This document shows positions 1 through 7,125 of a DNA stretch of 40,459 nucleotides, piece by piece. The position numbers and the translations under genes were made by a program. This stretch comes from a virus, in the IMG/VR virus record IMGVR_UViG_3300025009_000230, positions 1 to 40,459 of that record; one strand, written 5' to 3'. Each line of letters opens with the position of its first letter. Positions within the stretch are counted from its first letter, which is position 1. The notes beneath the pieces are model-generated. The model was not told the DNA's origin and did not search any database. It saw nothing but the letters and a program-made list of their open reading frames with translations.

Positions 1-469
1 TTATGCAAGTGCTGCCAACTTGGATAATTTCATTTTCTGAATTAATCAGAAGGACTGTTTTGTTTCTCTTTCTGTCAGAATTGCAATGTTGACAGTGACT
101 TTTTACTGTTCGATATTCAACAGGGATAGAAGCATTTTCCTTGATAACGTGTATAATATTTTCGTTTGAGCCTTCAACCGCATTATGTTCAATTACTGCC
201 AGAACTTCATATTCGCCTAATTTTAGTGATTCCATTTCGAAAGTGTAGGAAGTAACATCTACAACAACCGTTCCGCAATCTTTAGGGCTGAATTGCCAAG
301 ATGGTATATTATCGCGGTTGACATAATCAATTACTCTAACCTCTTCGACTGATTCACCTAATTTCTCGAAAGACCATTTAAGATTATTTTTATCAAGTTT
401 TTTGGTGATCCGCTTAATTTTCTTTTCGAGTTCGGCGAAATCTGAAGTAAAGCATTTGTAAACTTTCAT
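1..469 (-). CDS. Zinc-finger phage/plasmid protein, 3' end cut by window edge
   Basis: The leftward frame is open from the ATG at 467-469 to the window edge (156 codons), so the C-terminus is missing. A strong AAAGGAGG lies just upstream. The last visible third has a C-x2-C pair followed by a basic R/K-rich stretch, then a QVGSTC motif. That arrangement (CxxC, basic segment, V-G-x-x-C) occurs in a widespread family of uncharacterised phage and plasmid proteins, where the later Cys usually completes a zinc site. The N-terminal half (residues 1-100) is a charged alpha/beta region I do not recognise. An extended -10 promoter lies 40 bp upstream. The function is unknown, perhaps nucleic-acid binding through the zinc site. 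Confidence 0.8.
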   Translation of the reverse strand, partial: MKVYKCFTSDFAELEKKIKRITKKLDKNNLKWSFEKLGESVEEVRVIDYVNRDNIPSWQFSPKDCGTVVVDVTSYTFEMESLKLGEYEVLAVIEHNAVEGSNENIIHVIKENASIPVEYRTVKSHCQHCNSDRKRNKTVLLINSENEIIQVGSTCI

Positions 470-505
470 TTGATTGACCTCCTTTAATATGTATCTGATA
501 TTTAT

Positions 506-511
506 ATTATA
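506..511 (-). promoter_or_regulatory. Extended -10 sigma-A promoter for the left-edge gene
   Basis: On the minus strand the sequence reads TGCTATAAT, a consensus -10 with the TGn extension. The hexamer 17 bp upstream is a poor -35. It is placed about 40 bp before the gene starting at 469. Confidence 0.55.
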
Positions 512-672
512 GCACAGAATCAATAAAAATAGTCATGTCTGATAAATTTATTTTTACATCTAAAGAGGTTTAAAGGGTTATGTTTTGCTAGTGGTGCAAT
601 TATATAAAGTATAGAGTTCTGACTGCTTACAGTGCAATTGTGAGCGTGTAGGAGGATTTTAGGGCAAAGAAA

Positions 673-694
673 AAGAACTAATTGCTTAGTTCTT
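673..694 (-). terminator. Rho-independent terminator of the 1529-693 operon
   Basis: Minus-strand RNA forms AAGAACTAA / TTAGTTCTT (9 bp) closed by a GCAA (GNRA) loop and followed by TTTCTTT. The stem overlaps the stop codon of the 68-aa gene. The same stop-overlapping design recurs at 1685 and 2047. Confidence 0.85.
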
Positions 695-899
695 AGTTAT
701 TCTGCACAATATATTTTATGTTTCTTTTCTCAAGTGACTTTTTAAGATTTTCAAAAACTCCATAATCTGTATAATATTTATCTCCTAGTTGCACAATTGC
801 CGATTTGAATTTTTTACCTTGCTCAGTGTATGTTTTCACTTGTAAAATGTCATTAGGTGTTACTTTAGACACTAGAGTCTCAAAGGTTAATTTTCTCAT
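693..899 (-). CDS. Small hypothetical protein, 68 aa
   Basis: Unrecognised charged protein (16 Lys/Arg). The ATG overlaps the stop of the upstream 56-aa gene in an ATGA arrangement, so the two are probably translationally coupled, and AAAGGAATG lies about 8 bases upstream. It is the last gene of a three-gene leftward unit (153, 56 and 68 aa) and ends inside a terminator hairpin. No transmembrane segment, cysteine cluster or enzyme motif is visible. Confidence 0.75.
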   Translation of the reverse strand: MRKLTFETLVSKVTPNDILQVKTYTEQGKKFKSAIVQLGDKYYTDYGVFENLKKSLEKRNIKYIVQNN

Positions 900-1066
900 T
901 TTTGCTCATTCCTTTCTTTTGCGTTCTTTTCTGCTTCCTGCTCACTGGCGTATGAAGCAAAGGCGAATCCTATTTTATAATCAGTATGAAAGATGCAGTA
1001 AGATCCTGATTCCTCATCATAGTCCACGAAATATTTTCCCATTGCAAGTTGTTCTTTTTCGGTCAT
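896..1066 (-). CDS. Small hypothetical protein, 56 aa
   Basis: Begins MTEKEQLAMGKYFVDYDEE and ends in a Lys/Glu-rich tail. The start at 1064-1066 follows the stop of the 153-aa gene by one base, and its AGGAG site lies inside the end of that gene. Its stop overlaps the start of the next gene by 4 bases. The tight spacing on both sides supports a real gene. The middle (residues 12-40) alternates aromatic and acidic residues like a short beta-sheet domain, but I do not recognise a family. Confidence 0.7.
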   Translation of the reverse strand: MTEKEQLAMGKYFVDYDEESGSYCIFHTDYKIGFAFASYASEQEAEKNAKERNEQK

Positions 1067-1067
1067 T

Positions 1068-1529
1068 TTATTTAACTCCTTTCATCCCGATCATTTTTTC
1101 AAAATATCCTGCTGCTTGAGAGTTCGCGCCATCAAATTTATATGCAATTGTGCCAATTATACAAGAGTCTAAGGAATCATATGATCTGGAAATGTTTTGA
1201 TAATTAATATAAGCATGAAAGGCGATAACCTTTTTCCCTTCATTTTTAAGGTCATAATCATTAATATATTCAAAAATTAAGTATTCGCCTATGGTGTGAA
1301 CCTTGATAACCTCTCCCCACGTAAAATCCTGTTTCATATACTCAATTCTTTCCTCATGATTTGCCTCAAACATATTGACATTAACATCGTCTTCAGTTAC
1401 GACTTCAAAATCATCATAGGAGCGAACATATACGCCAGCAGGGATAAATAATAATTTTTCGTCACCTTTGATTATTTTTCCTAGTTTGTTGTTGTGCTTA
1501 ACAATTGCACCAACTATTGATTTTTTCAT
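1068..1529 (-). CDS. Hypothetical protein, 153 aa, possibly a beta-barrel fold
   Basis: First gene of the 1529-693 operon. The N-terminus MKKSIVGAIVKHNNKLGKI followed by alternating Val/Ile/Phe and charged residues suggests an SH3- or KOW-like small barrel, which is inference from pattern only. There are no cysteine pairs or catalytic motifs. AAAGGGGAATACATATT precedes the ATG. The GGAATACATA part is shared with the genes at 1931 and 3760, which points to common descent of the start regions or a shared control site. The function is unknown. Confidence 0.75.
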   Translation of the reverse strand: MKKSIVGAIVKHNNKLGKIIKGDEKLLFIPAGVYVRSYDDFEVVTEDDVNVNMFEANHEERIEYMKQDFTWGEVIKVHTIGEYLIFEYINDYDLKNEGKKVIAFHAYINYQNISRSYDSLDSCIIGTIAYKFDGANSQAAGYFEKMIGMKGVK

Positions 1530-1684
1530 AATATGTATTCCCCTTTCAATTCCCTAAAATTTGATTTGATTAATAATATCATAGAATTAAGCAAAATAGA
1601 AGATGGTCAGAATATTTATTTTTATAGATATTGTGGCTCCGATATTATCCAGAATAAGCTATAGGTTTCACGGGACAAAAGAAA

Positions 1685-1705
1685 AAGAAGGTTATTAGCC
1701 TTCTT
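1685..1705 (-). terminator. Rho-independent terminator of the 78-aa gene
   Basis: Minus-strand AAGAAGG / CCTTCTT stem (7 bp, 7-nt loop containing the gene's TAA stop) followed by TTTTCTTTT. Confidence 0.8.
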
Positions 1706-1931
1706 GCACTACTTTAAATTGACTTGCTATGCCTATTTTACCCATTCCTAAATTCCATTGGTAGTCTTCTATTTGTTCTAGTTCTGAAAGATATAATTTA
1801 GAATAATTAAAAATGATATAAGGGTTTTTCTTTCCGTTCACTTTTACCATATGTTCTGTGCAACCGTGTTTCCCATACGGTTTATTGCTTATTACCTGTA
1901 CACGGTTTGAGCTATCTGTTTTTAATTCCAT
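1695..1931 (-). CDS. Hypothetical protein, 78 aa
   Basis: Monocistronic leftward gene with its own consensus promoter (1964-1992) and its own terminator overlapping the stop. TAGGAGGAATACATA lies just before the ATG. The protein has one Cys near residue 24 within a GKHGCTEHMVKVNG stretch and an aromatic-rich middle. No family recognised. The promoter-gene-terminator cassette layout resembles an accessory (moron-like) phage gene. Confidence 0.75.
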   Translation of the reverse strand: MELKTDSSNRVQVISNKPYGKHGCTEHMVKVNGKKNPYIIFNYSKLYLSELEQIEDYQWNLGMGKIGIASQFKVVQEG

Positions 1932-1963
1932 TATGTATTCCTCCTAAAATTTGATCATAATGA

Positions 1964-1992
1964 ATTATAGCATATAAATAATAAAGTGTAAA
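1964..1992 (-). promoter_or_regulatory. Sigma-A promoter for the 78-aa gene
   Basis: Minus strand: TTTACA, 17 bp spacer, TATAAT, with a TGC extension before the -10. The start codon is about 33 bp downstream of the -10. Confidence 0.8.
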
Positions 1993-2046
1993 GTAATAAA
2001 TAATAAATTACATCCCGATAAAATGGGCATTTGAAGTAAAAGAAAA

Positions 2047-2064
2047 AGAAGGTTAAAACCTTCT
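2047..2064 (-). terminator. Rho-independent terminator of the 2664-2063 operon
   Basis: Minus strand AGAAGGT / ACCTTCT stem with a 4-base loop, followed by TTTTCTTTT. It overlaps the stop of the 61-aa gene. Confidence 0.8.
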
Positions 2065-2248
2065 ATAAAATTTCTTTGAGTTTATTTCTACAATTGATAC
2101 ATAAATTAATTTTAATAGTAATTAATAACTCTTTTTCTGTATCAATTGTATTATCTGTTTTAATTATTAATTCTTTTATGTCGTTTTCATTGTAGTAATA
2201 ACCACAATTTTGACACAATTGCATTTTACCATTATTTAATTTAATCAT
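2063..2248 (-). CDS. Small zinc-ribbon protein, 61 aa
   Basis: Two cysteine pairs (CQNC near residue 13 and CINC near residue 50) form a four-Cys zinc-ribbon pattern separated by a beta-rich linker of Ile, Thr and Asp. AAAGGAG sits about 8 bases before the ATG. It is the last gene of a leftward trio (79, 48 and 61 aa) that ends at a terminator. Zinc ribbons of this size in phages usually bind nucleic acid or protein. No specific role can be assigned. Confidence 0.75.
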   Translation of the reverse strand: MIKLNNGKMQLCQNCGYYYNENDIKELIIKTDNTIDTEKELLITIKINLCINCRNKLKEIL

Positions 2249-2262
2249 TTTTCAACTCTCCT

Positions 2263-2409
2263 TTAACTTTTTAATTTTTTAGAATCCTTTTTGATTAAAT
2301 CCGATTCCTTTTTTATATTTTTACTGCAACAATGTGGACACCATGTTGCATATTTTAATACGCCAAATTTATTATTGCAATCTAGACAAAAATAGGTGAT
2401 TGTATACAT
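2263..2409 (-). CDS. Small zinc-ribbon protein, 48 aa
   Basis: Starts MYTITYFCLDCNNKFG, with CLDC near residue 8 and CPHCC near residue 29, so it is a compact four-Cys zinc ribbon (rubredoxin-like knuckles), then a Lys-rich tail. A GGAGAAG ribosome site precedes the ATG. It lies 14 bases upstream of the 61-aa zinc-ribbon gene and 15 bases downstream of the 79-aa gene, within one operon. Confidence 0.7.
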   Translation of the reverse strand: MYTITYFCLDCNNKFGVLKYATWCPHCCSKNIKKESDLIKKDSKKLKS

Positions 2410-2424
2410 TTTAATTCTTCTCCT

Positions 2425-2664
2425 TTATTGTAAATATAAAATTATAAAATTATCTTCTCTTACTTCTTCGATAAATAATGAATATATGGTGTAATTGTCT
2501 TCGTCTTTAAAACCTTTATTCTTTGTTTCTTTTAGAGGATAATCAAATAAATACATTATAGTCGTTCCATGAGTGCCGAATTTGACAAAGCATTTATATA
2601 GAGTTTTCATTTTAAATTTATTATTGATTAATATTTTCCGTTTTACTTTTTCAATTGAATACAT
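2425..2664 (-). CDS. Hypothetical protein, 79 aa
   Basis: First gene of the leftward trio. TAAGGAGGTGAATAGAA precedes the ATG. The N-terminus is Lys-rich, followed by alternating hydrophobic and charged residues that suggest a small beta-sheet protein. No motif recognised. It lies 38 bp after the terminator of the upstream 114-aa gene. I see no strong promoter in that gap, so some read-through may be needed. Confidence 0.7.
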   Translation of the reverse strand: MYSIEKVKRKILINNKFKMKTLYKCFVKFGTHGTTIMYLFDYPLKETKNKGFKDEDNYTIYSLFIEEVREDNFIILYLQ

Positions 2665-2702
2665 TTCTATTCACCTCCTTAAAATTAATACAAAGAATAA
2701 AT

Positions 2703-2722
2703 AGGACTAGTTTTCTAGTCCT
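2703..2722 (-). terminator. Terminator-like hairpin after the 114-aa gene
   Basis: AGGACTAG / CTAGTCCT, 8 bp perfect stem with a 4-base loop. The minus-strand 3' flank ATTTATTCTTT is U-rich but interrupted. Confidence 0.65.
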
Positions 2723-2727
2723 TAATT

Positions 2728-3072
2728 TTACTTAATTACTTGATAATATCTAAAATTGTATTCCTTATATTTACATGCGCTATCCGTATTCCGTTTACCT
2801 TTATAATATCCTAATTCCTCTTTAGTTGTCCATGTTTTTGCGTATTGATGACTAACAATAATTTTCAGAGAATCAATGACCTTTTGTTTGATATTCGTTC
2901 CTTGGTCTTTCAATTCTTCTGCCCAAGACTCCATTTTAGATATGTAATTATTATAGTTTGATCCATTTTGACTTCCGCAATATTTTTCAGTGATTGCATC
3001 GATAATTTCCGTAGTTGTCATAGGTTTATTAGCTTCTTTGAGAATAAAATAGATTTCGCGTTCGAAGGTCAT
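2728..3072 (-). CDS. Hypothetical protein with N-terminal winged-helix-like segment, 114 aa
   Basis: Residues 1-35 (MTFEREIYFILKEANKPMT, then TTEIIDAI) look like the start of a winged helix, as in HB1/ASXL-type or transcriptional-regulator HTHs. The rest has no clear motif. AAAGGAGG lies 9 bases before the ATG. It is preceded by a roughly 175-nt 5' leader from a strong promoter (3255-3282), and most of that leader folds into a multi-branched RNA (see the ncRNA entry), so its expression is probably regulated at the RNA level. The function is unknown. Confidence 0.7.
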   Translation of the reverse strand: MTFEREIYFILKEANKPMTTTEIIDAITEKYCGSQNGSNYNNYISKMESWAEELKDQGTNIKQKVIDSLKIIVSHQYAKTWTTKEELGYYKGKRNTDSACKYKEYNFRYYQVIK

Positions 3073-3095
3073 AATTTGAACCTCCTTTAATTTTT

Positions 3096-3247
3096 AGGAA
3101 TGAATACTGCTGAATTATCTTAGTTTTCGCCTTATGGGTATTCGTTAGATTATTTCCCATTCTCCCTCGCCTGTCAGTCCGTTCTGATTTCTCAGCGTCT
3201 TTTCCGTCTGTAGGAGATTCCATGCGTTCAGCTAATATTCAGTTCCT
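3096..3247 (-). ncRNA. Structured 5' leader RNA, candidate riboswitch or regulatory RNA
   Basis: Read on the minus strand, the RNA starts near the predicted transcription start and ends 6 bases before the SD of the 114-aa gene. A closing stem P1 pairs 3247-3243 with 3100-3096, 3240-3236 with 3106-3102 and 3232-3227 with 3114-3109 (16 bp, small internal loops). Inside are P2 (3217-3212 with 3166-3161), P3 (CTGA-GAAA-TCAG, a GNRA hairpin at 3195-3184) and P4 (3160-3156 with 3138-3134), the last directly abutting P2. The region looks more G+C rich than its surroundings. I do not recognise a known class. Folding was done by eye. Confidence 0.6.
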
Positions 3248-3254
3248 AATTAGT

Positions 3255-3282
3255 ATTATACGCTTATTTTAGGTAATGTCAA
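3255..3282 (-). promoter_or_regulatory. Consensus sigma-A promoter of the structured leader
   Basis: Minus strand TTGACA, 16 bp spacer, TATAAT. Initiation about 7 bases downstream falls at the first base of P1 of the leader RNA. Confidence 0.85.
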
Positions 3283-3453
3283 CTAGTTTAATAAAATTAT
3301 TTTACACTTCACACAATAGAATAAAACAAGAGATTTAATTTATTTGGGAGAATTATGTGTAAAAGGATTTATAAGAGCTTACAGGCAATCATGGAAGGTC
3401 TGAGAGGGATTATATAGGGATAGAATAAAGAGCATAGACAAAAGCAAAACAAA

Positions 3454-3475
3454 AGAGAATCAATTAAGATTCTCT
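3454..3475 (-). terminator. Rho-independent terminator of the 98-aa gene
   Basis: Minus strand AGAGAATC / GATTCTCT stem (8 bp) followed by TTTGTTTTG. It overlaps the stop of the 98-aa gene. Confidence 0.8.
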
Positions 3476-3760
3476 AATATCTTCTGCCAAATAATTTAAT
3501 CCTTCAATTGGTTCAATACCTGCTTCAGAAAATTTTATATACCTATGCGTAATATGTATTCCTTGTTCAATCCAGATTAAAAATTGATTTCTTTTAATTT
3601 CCTCCTCTAGTCTGGTATAAACTAGACCACGGCTGACAGGTAAATTATTTTTGCAGTATTCCTCGATTTCCTGAATTTTGTTTTTGATCAATTGTTTTTC
3701 GTTTTGGATGTCTAAATGGACTTGATCCCAATAGGCAATACGCTCAGGGGATATTGACAT
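3464..3760 (-). CDS. Hypothetical protein, 98 aa, mostly helical
   Basis: The N-terminal 50 residues are rich in Gln, Glu and Lys and look like a long helix (WDQVHLDIQNEKQLIKNKIQ). The C-terminal half is shorter helices with an aromatic stretch. No family recognised. AGAGGGAATACATA precedes the ATG, the same GGAATACATA start context as the genes at 1529 and 1931. Only 48 bp separate it from the terminator of the upstream 113-aa gene and no good promoter is visible there. Confidence 0.75.
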   Translation of the reverse strand: MSISPERIAYWDQVHLDIQNEKQLIKNKIQEIEEYCKNNLPVSRGLVYTRLEEEIKRNQFLIWIEQGIHITHRYIKFSEAGIEPIEGLNYLAEDIRES

Positions 3761-3808
3761 TATGTATTCCCTCTTTTCTTTTTGCTAATTTGAATTGATT
3801 ACAATAAA

Positions 3809-3837
3809 AAACCTATGATTTATATTATCATAGGTTT
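3809..3837 (-). terminator. Rho-independent terminator of the secreted 113-aa protein gene
   Basis: Minus strand AAACCTATGAT / ATCATAGGTTT (11 bp) followed by TTTTATT. Confidence 0.85.
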
Positions 3838-3879
3838 AGTGGTTTGGTAAAATATTATTTTAACATTTACAATAAGATA

Positions 3880-4221
3880 TTATAAATTATTTTCAGCATC
3901 ATCTAGTAATCCAAGGTCAATAATTTTATCATCTTGAATTATGTTTAGAGTTGAATTGCTATCGACTGAGCAAGAAAACCATTTGTTTGTAACATTGTCA
4001 GTTGTGAGGACTGTGAAGGTATCGCCATTTTCATTTTGGATAATTGTATGATAAGTTGAATCTGATGGATTGTAGGTGGATTGTGTGGCTAGTGCTATCA
4101 TTGTGTATGATGTGTCGGATCCAGGTTTGATTGATGGATTTGCTGAAGTTGTTAGGATTGAGGATGTAAGGAGAGTTAAGGAAAGGGTTAGGATTGAGAG
4201 GATTGGAATTAATTTTTTCAT
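3880..4221 (-). CDS. Secreted protein with Sec signal peptide, 113 aa
   Basis: Residues 1-27 form a classic signal peptide: MKK, a Leu/Ile/Thr/Ser core of about 20 residues, then TTSANPS with a likely signal-peptidase-I cleavage after TSA. There is no lipobox Cys. The mature part, about 86 residues, is Ser/Thr/Asn/Asp-rich with a predicted beta pattern and a single Cys. A consensus promoter (TTTACA-17-TATAAT) and an own terminator make this an independent cassette. In a temperate phage such a gene may be expressed from the prophage and alter the host surface or act extracellularly. The family is not recognised. Confidence 0.75.
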   Translation of the reverse strand: MKKLIPILSILTLSLTLLTSSILTTSANPSIKPGSDTSYTMIALATQSTYNPSDSTYHTIIQNENGDTFTVLTTDNVTNKWFSCSVDSNSTLNIIQDDKIIDLGLLDDAENNL

Positions 4222-4283
4222 TTGTTTGGCCTTCTTTCTTTTTATATTTTTTGGTTTTAGATATGTATTTGATATTGATTAGA

Positions 4284-4312
4284 ATTATATAGGATAGTGA
4301 ATAGGATGTAAA
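4284..4312 (-). promoter_or_regulatory. Sigma-A promoter of the secreted-protein gene
   Basis: Minus strand TTTACA, 17 bp spacer, TATAAT. The start codon is about 63 bases downstream of the -10. Confidence 0.85.
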
Positions 4313-4465
4313 CATTTATTTTATAATTTATGGATATAGAAGGGATAAGAAAAAAAGAAAAAATTATTAGAAGTATATATTCAGTCATTGAGCGAATAGC
4401 GAAATGCTGACATACGTTCCTAAATCACTGTATTTATTGAGGATTTTAAAATAATAAAGAAAAGA

Positions 4466-4535
4466 AAAAGTTTAAAGTTTTGTTGTCCCCTTTATTACTT
4501 ATTATATTAAGGGCATTTCAAAACTTTAAACTTTT
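4466..4535 (-). terminator. Long-stem terminator after the 414-aa gene
   Basis: A 17-bp perfect inverted repeat (4466-4482 with 4519-4535) surrounds a 36-base spacer that itself contains CCCTT / AAGGG. It lies 5 bp beyond the stop of the leftward 414-aa gene. The minus-strand flank TTTTCTTTATT is U-rich. Confidence 0.75.
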
Positions 4536-4540
4536 ATTTA

Positions 4541-5785
4541 TTAATCCATTTCATCTAATAATTGTTGCAATATATCATCTATAGATTTTTCTTCTATCAT
4601 TTCTAATTTAATTCGTTTTACTATTTCTTTAATGTTTACAGCACCTTTAATTATTAAATTATTTCCTAATTGAATATTATCATTTAAATAATTTTCTTTT
4701 GATCTTCTAAGAGTTCTTTGTCCTTTAGTATCATTTTTCATTTTTCCAATGATCTTAGACTTTTCTTCGATAGCTCTATTATGTCTATTTTCTGCATTTA
4801 TGTTAGTTCTATCTATTACCTCACTATTCAATATTATTTTACTTGCTATCTTTTCATCCTCACTTAGTTCAAATTCGCCAAAAATATCATTTACAGCCAC
4901 TTTAATATGTTTTTCATTGAATAAGATTTTATATGACTTATAGTAAAAAGCAATATTCAACTTTTTAAGTATAATATCATCTATTTTATTCTTAAATGTT
5001 TCCCATAACCCTAATTTAATAACTTTTTGTTTACTGTCACAACCTAATTCGTTCATTATATCCTTTTCAGTTTCTAGGATAAATGCTTTTTCTTTATTTG
5101 TTCCTTCCCTATAATTTAGTTTAATTTCATCATTTGCATAATATTTATAATCAATTTGTTCTTCGTCATATTGGTCTATGTATTTTCTTTTTATTACCTC
5201 GGTTCCATCGCGCATTATTTCAGCCATTGGGATAGCTTCAGCTATAGTAATCTCTCTAGACCATGTTGCAAGTGATTGATTTTCTAGACTTTTAAGGGCT
5301 TGCTGCAAGTTTCTTTCTAACATGTCATCATTTAAGTCATACCACTCTTCTACGGTTTCTTTATCTATATTCATAAATTTAGATAATTTTAATATTCTTC
5401 TTTTACAATAGACGTAATTGTCATTTATCATATGGAATTCTTTTAATAATTGATTTTTAGATAAGAACACCATGCCAAAACCTTGTTTAGTATTTCCTCC
5501 TTGAAACAATAAATCTAGTATCAAGTTTTCTATAATTTTAGTATATTCTGTGACATTGTTAGCTCCTCCTCTTGTCTCTATTTTTTCTAATGGGTTATTA
5601 TATATTTCGTCTATAATAAATTTATTTCCAGATTTATGATATTTGAAAAATCTTTCAAATTCTTTTAGTTGATATTTCTTAGATCCACCTACAGCCATTT
5701 TTTCATCTAGGACAGCACATAATTCTTTGTAGTTTTTGATTATGTTAGATGTTAAGATATATTCTCTAAGTTTAGGTATGTTCAT
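4541..5785 (-). CDS. Conserved hypothetical protein, 414 aa, paralogue of the 9353-10467 protein
   Basis: Charged, mainly helical protein with no recognised catalytic motif. By eye it aligns along its length with the frameshifted product encoded at 9353-10467: a segment with G-N-K-F-I-I-D-E-I-Y-x-N-P matches G-K-F-Q-I-S-K-V-Y-x-T-P, and a later stretch ending YYKSYKILF matches YDSYEVYY. The two paralogues are divergent and flank the control region, and each is preceded by a long perfect hairpin (5816-5856 and 9230-9294). AGAAGGAG lies 10 bases before the ATG. Related architecture occurs in uncharacterised phage and plasmid replication-region proteins, but I cannot name a function. Confidence 0.75.
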   Translation of the reverse strand: MNIPKLREYILTSNIIKNYKELCAVLDEKMAVGGSKKYQLKEFERFFKYHKSGNKFIIDEIYNNPLEKIETRGGANNVTEYTKIIENLILDLLFQGGNTKQGFGMVFLSKNQLLKEFHMINDNYVYCKRRILKLSKFMNIDKETVEEWYDLNDDMLERNLQQALKSLENQSLATWSREITIAEAIPMAEIMRDGTEVIKRKYIDQYDEEQIDYKYYANDEIKLNYREGTNKEKAFILETEKDIMNELGCDSKQKVIKLGLWETFKNKIDDIILKKLNIAFYYKSYKILFNEKHIKVAVNDIFGEFELSEDEKIASKIILNSEVIDRTNINAENRHNRAIEEKSKIIGKMKNDTKGQRTLRRSKENYLNDNIQLGNNLIIKGAVNIKEIVKRIKLEMIEEKSIDDILQQLLDEMD

Positions 5786-5815
5786 TTTTGTTTTGCTCCT
5801 TCTTATTTTATTTAA

Positions 5816-5856
5816 TAAATTTCTTAAGGGTTTATATTAAACCCTTAAGAAATTTA
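5816..5856 (-). terminator. 19-bp hairpin between the 172-aa and 414-aa genes
   Basis: A perfect inverted repeat pairs 5816-5834 with 5838-5856 around a 3-base loop. It follows the stop of the 172-aa gene by 10 bp and precedes the start of the 414-aa gene by 30 bp. I see no promoter between hairpin and start, so the 414-aa gene would depend on read-through, and the hairpin could be an attenuator or processing site rather than a simple terminator. Confidence 0.7.
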
Positions 5857-5866
5857 ATTTGTATAG

Positions 5867-6385
5867 TTACATCATTTCGTTTTCAGTGCAATCATTTAAT
5901 ATTTTAAATATATAATCAGTTTTATTTTTCATCTCATTGTTTATTATCCTTCCTATAATACTTCTATAAATTCCTAGTGCTTCACTAGCTTTATTCATAC
6001 TATTATATACGGTTTTTTCTTTACTATATTTATGTACCACTTCTATTTTATGTACATCTTCATGCAATTGGTTCTGTTCGTCTCTTGTAATAAATTTACA
6101 TGTATCAATTGAATATATTTTTATATCTTTATTTAATAAGTCTTTATCTAAACTATAAATATGATCTTTATCTTCAATCCATCTATTATAGTTTTCTAGT
6201 GTCTGTATATCTTTATAGAACGTGTATTCATTCAACCAATCATTAGATACAGTAACACCGGAGCCACCATAGTATTCGTATTTATCCTTTAGAGGGTTAT
6301 AACATCTATTAAGCATGTTTCTCCATAATGTTTTTACCTTTTGTGGAATGTTTTCCTTTGATGATTTCCCAAATTTACAATACAA
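5867..6385 (-). CDS. HNH/NUMOD-type homing endonuclease-like protein, 172 aa
   Basis: Residues 15-60 (TLWRNMLNRCYNP, then YEYYGGSGVTVSNDW) match the core of the phage family with W-x-N-M-x-x-R-C-Y-N-P and Y-G-G-x-G-V-x-V motifs. Residues 70-110 keep a D-K-D-L-x-N-K-x-x-Y-S-x-x-x-C-x-F-I pattern equivalent to the degenerate HNH segment. Residues 117-160 (YNSMNKASEALGIYRSIIG) are a NUMOD1-like helix-turn-helix. Such proteins cut or bind phage DNA and move between phages. The start is TTG at 6383-6385, 12 bases after AAAGGAG; no in-frame ATG is better. The gene is driven by a full-consensus promoter with a roughly 160-nt leader. Confidence 0.75.
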   Translation of the reverse strand: MYCKFGKSSKENIPQKVKTLWRNMLNRCYNPLKDKYEYYGGSGVTVSNDWLNEYTFYKDIQTLENYNRWIEDKDHIYSLDKDLLNKDIKIYSIDTCKFITRDEQNQLHEDVHKIEVVHKYSKEKTVYNSMNKASEALGIYRSIIGRIINNEMKNKTDYIFKILNDCTENEMM

Positions 6386-6555
6386 TATTTATCATTACTC
6401 CTTTATTATTTTATTTTTATATTAAATGAATGGATAGAATTAATCACGCTATGTATGGCCGGATCTATAGATAGTAATAGCAAAAATTATAATTATTATA
6501 ATAGTTCGCTCAACTTCTTTCTTTAATAAATTATTTTATATTTGCACCACTTATC

Positions 6556-6584
6556 ATTATATCATTTTGGGAAAGGTATGTCAA
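6556..6584 (-). promoter_or_regulatory. Full-consensus leftward sigma-A promoter
   Basis: Minus strand TTGACA, exactly 17 bp, TATAAT. It starts the leftward unit 6385-4541 with a roughly 160-nt untranslated leader containing an AGTT-GAGCG-AACT mini-hairpin (6503-6515). Confidence 0.9.
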
Positions 6585-6846
6585 TTATTATTTTATGGTT
6601 TGTTTTTGGTGTGATATGCGCCAGGATTGATTGTAAGAGGGTTTAAGGGATTAGTTGTGGGATGCTGTAGGTGTTTAGATATTAGGTCGTAGTTGTTTTG
6701 TGTCAAGTAATTTTACTTTACAGTGTTTATTATTATATTATGATATGTTTATAATAGATTATTATAAGTTTAGTATATTCTCATATAATAGTATTAGTAT
6801 ATGATTAATTTATAACTATATTATAAATGCTTATGATTATATGTTC

Positions 6847-6878
6847 ATATTAGATTATTACAATATTAGATTATTATC
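6847..6878. repeat. Tandem 16-bp AT-rich direct repeat
   Basis: ATATTAGATTATTA occurs at 6847-6860 and again at 6863-6876 (16-bp period). A partial copy TAGATTATTA lies near 6756. The position inside the most A+T-rich part of the divergent region would suit an origin unwinding element or protein-binding iterons. This is inference. Confidence 0.45.
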
Positions 6879-7125
6879 ATATAGTAATATTGAATTGTGT
6901 CTGAATTGTGAATCCTTTAGATAAGTAAAGTAGTAAGTGTTCAAGGATTTCTGCAATGTTATGCAAAACGATATTGATACGTATTTGATGCGCATAGTAA
7001 GTAATCAACATCAAGGCCCAATAATATCATCATTCACCCACATTTTCCCGATCAATTCAATTCGACATTTCATTACCGAGTGCAGCCGGATCAATGCCAG
7101 GACATTATCTGTATTCTATCCTCTT

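Noticed and set aside
3029-3223. 64-codon minus-strand frame overlapping the 114-aa gene start
   Set aside because: No ribosome site, wholly inside the structured leader and the next gene, and the RNA fold explains the sequence better.
3351-3420. 20-codon plus-strand frame beginning near GGGAGAATTATG
   Set aside because: SD too close to the ATG, antisense to the transcription of the region, no hydrophobic or other recognisable pattern.
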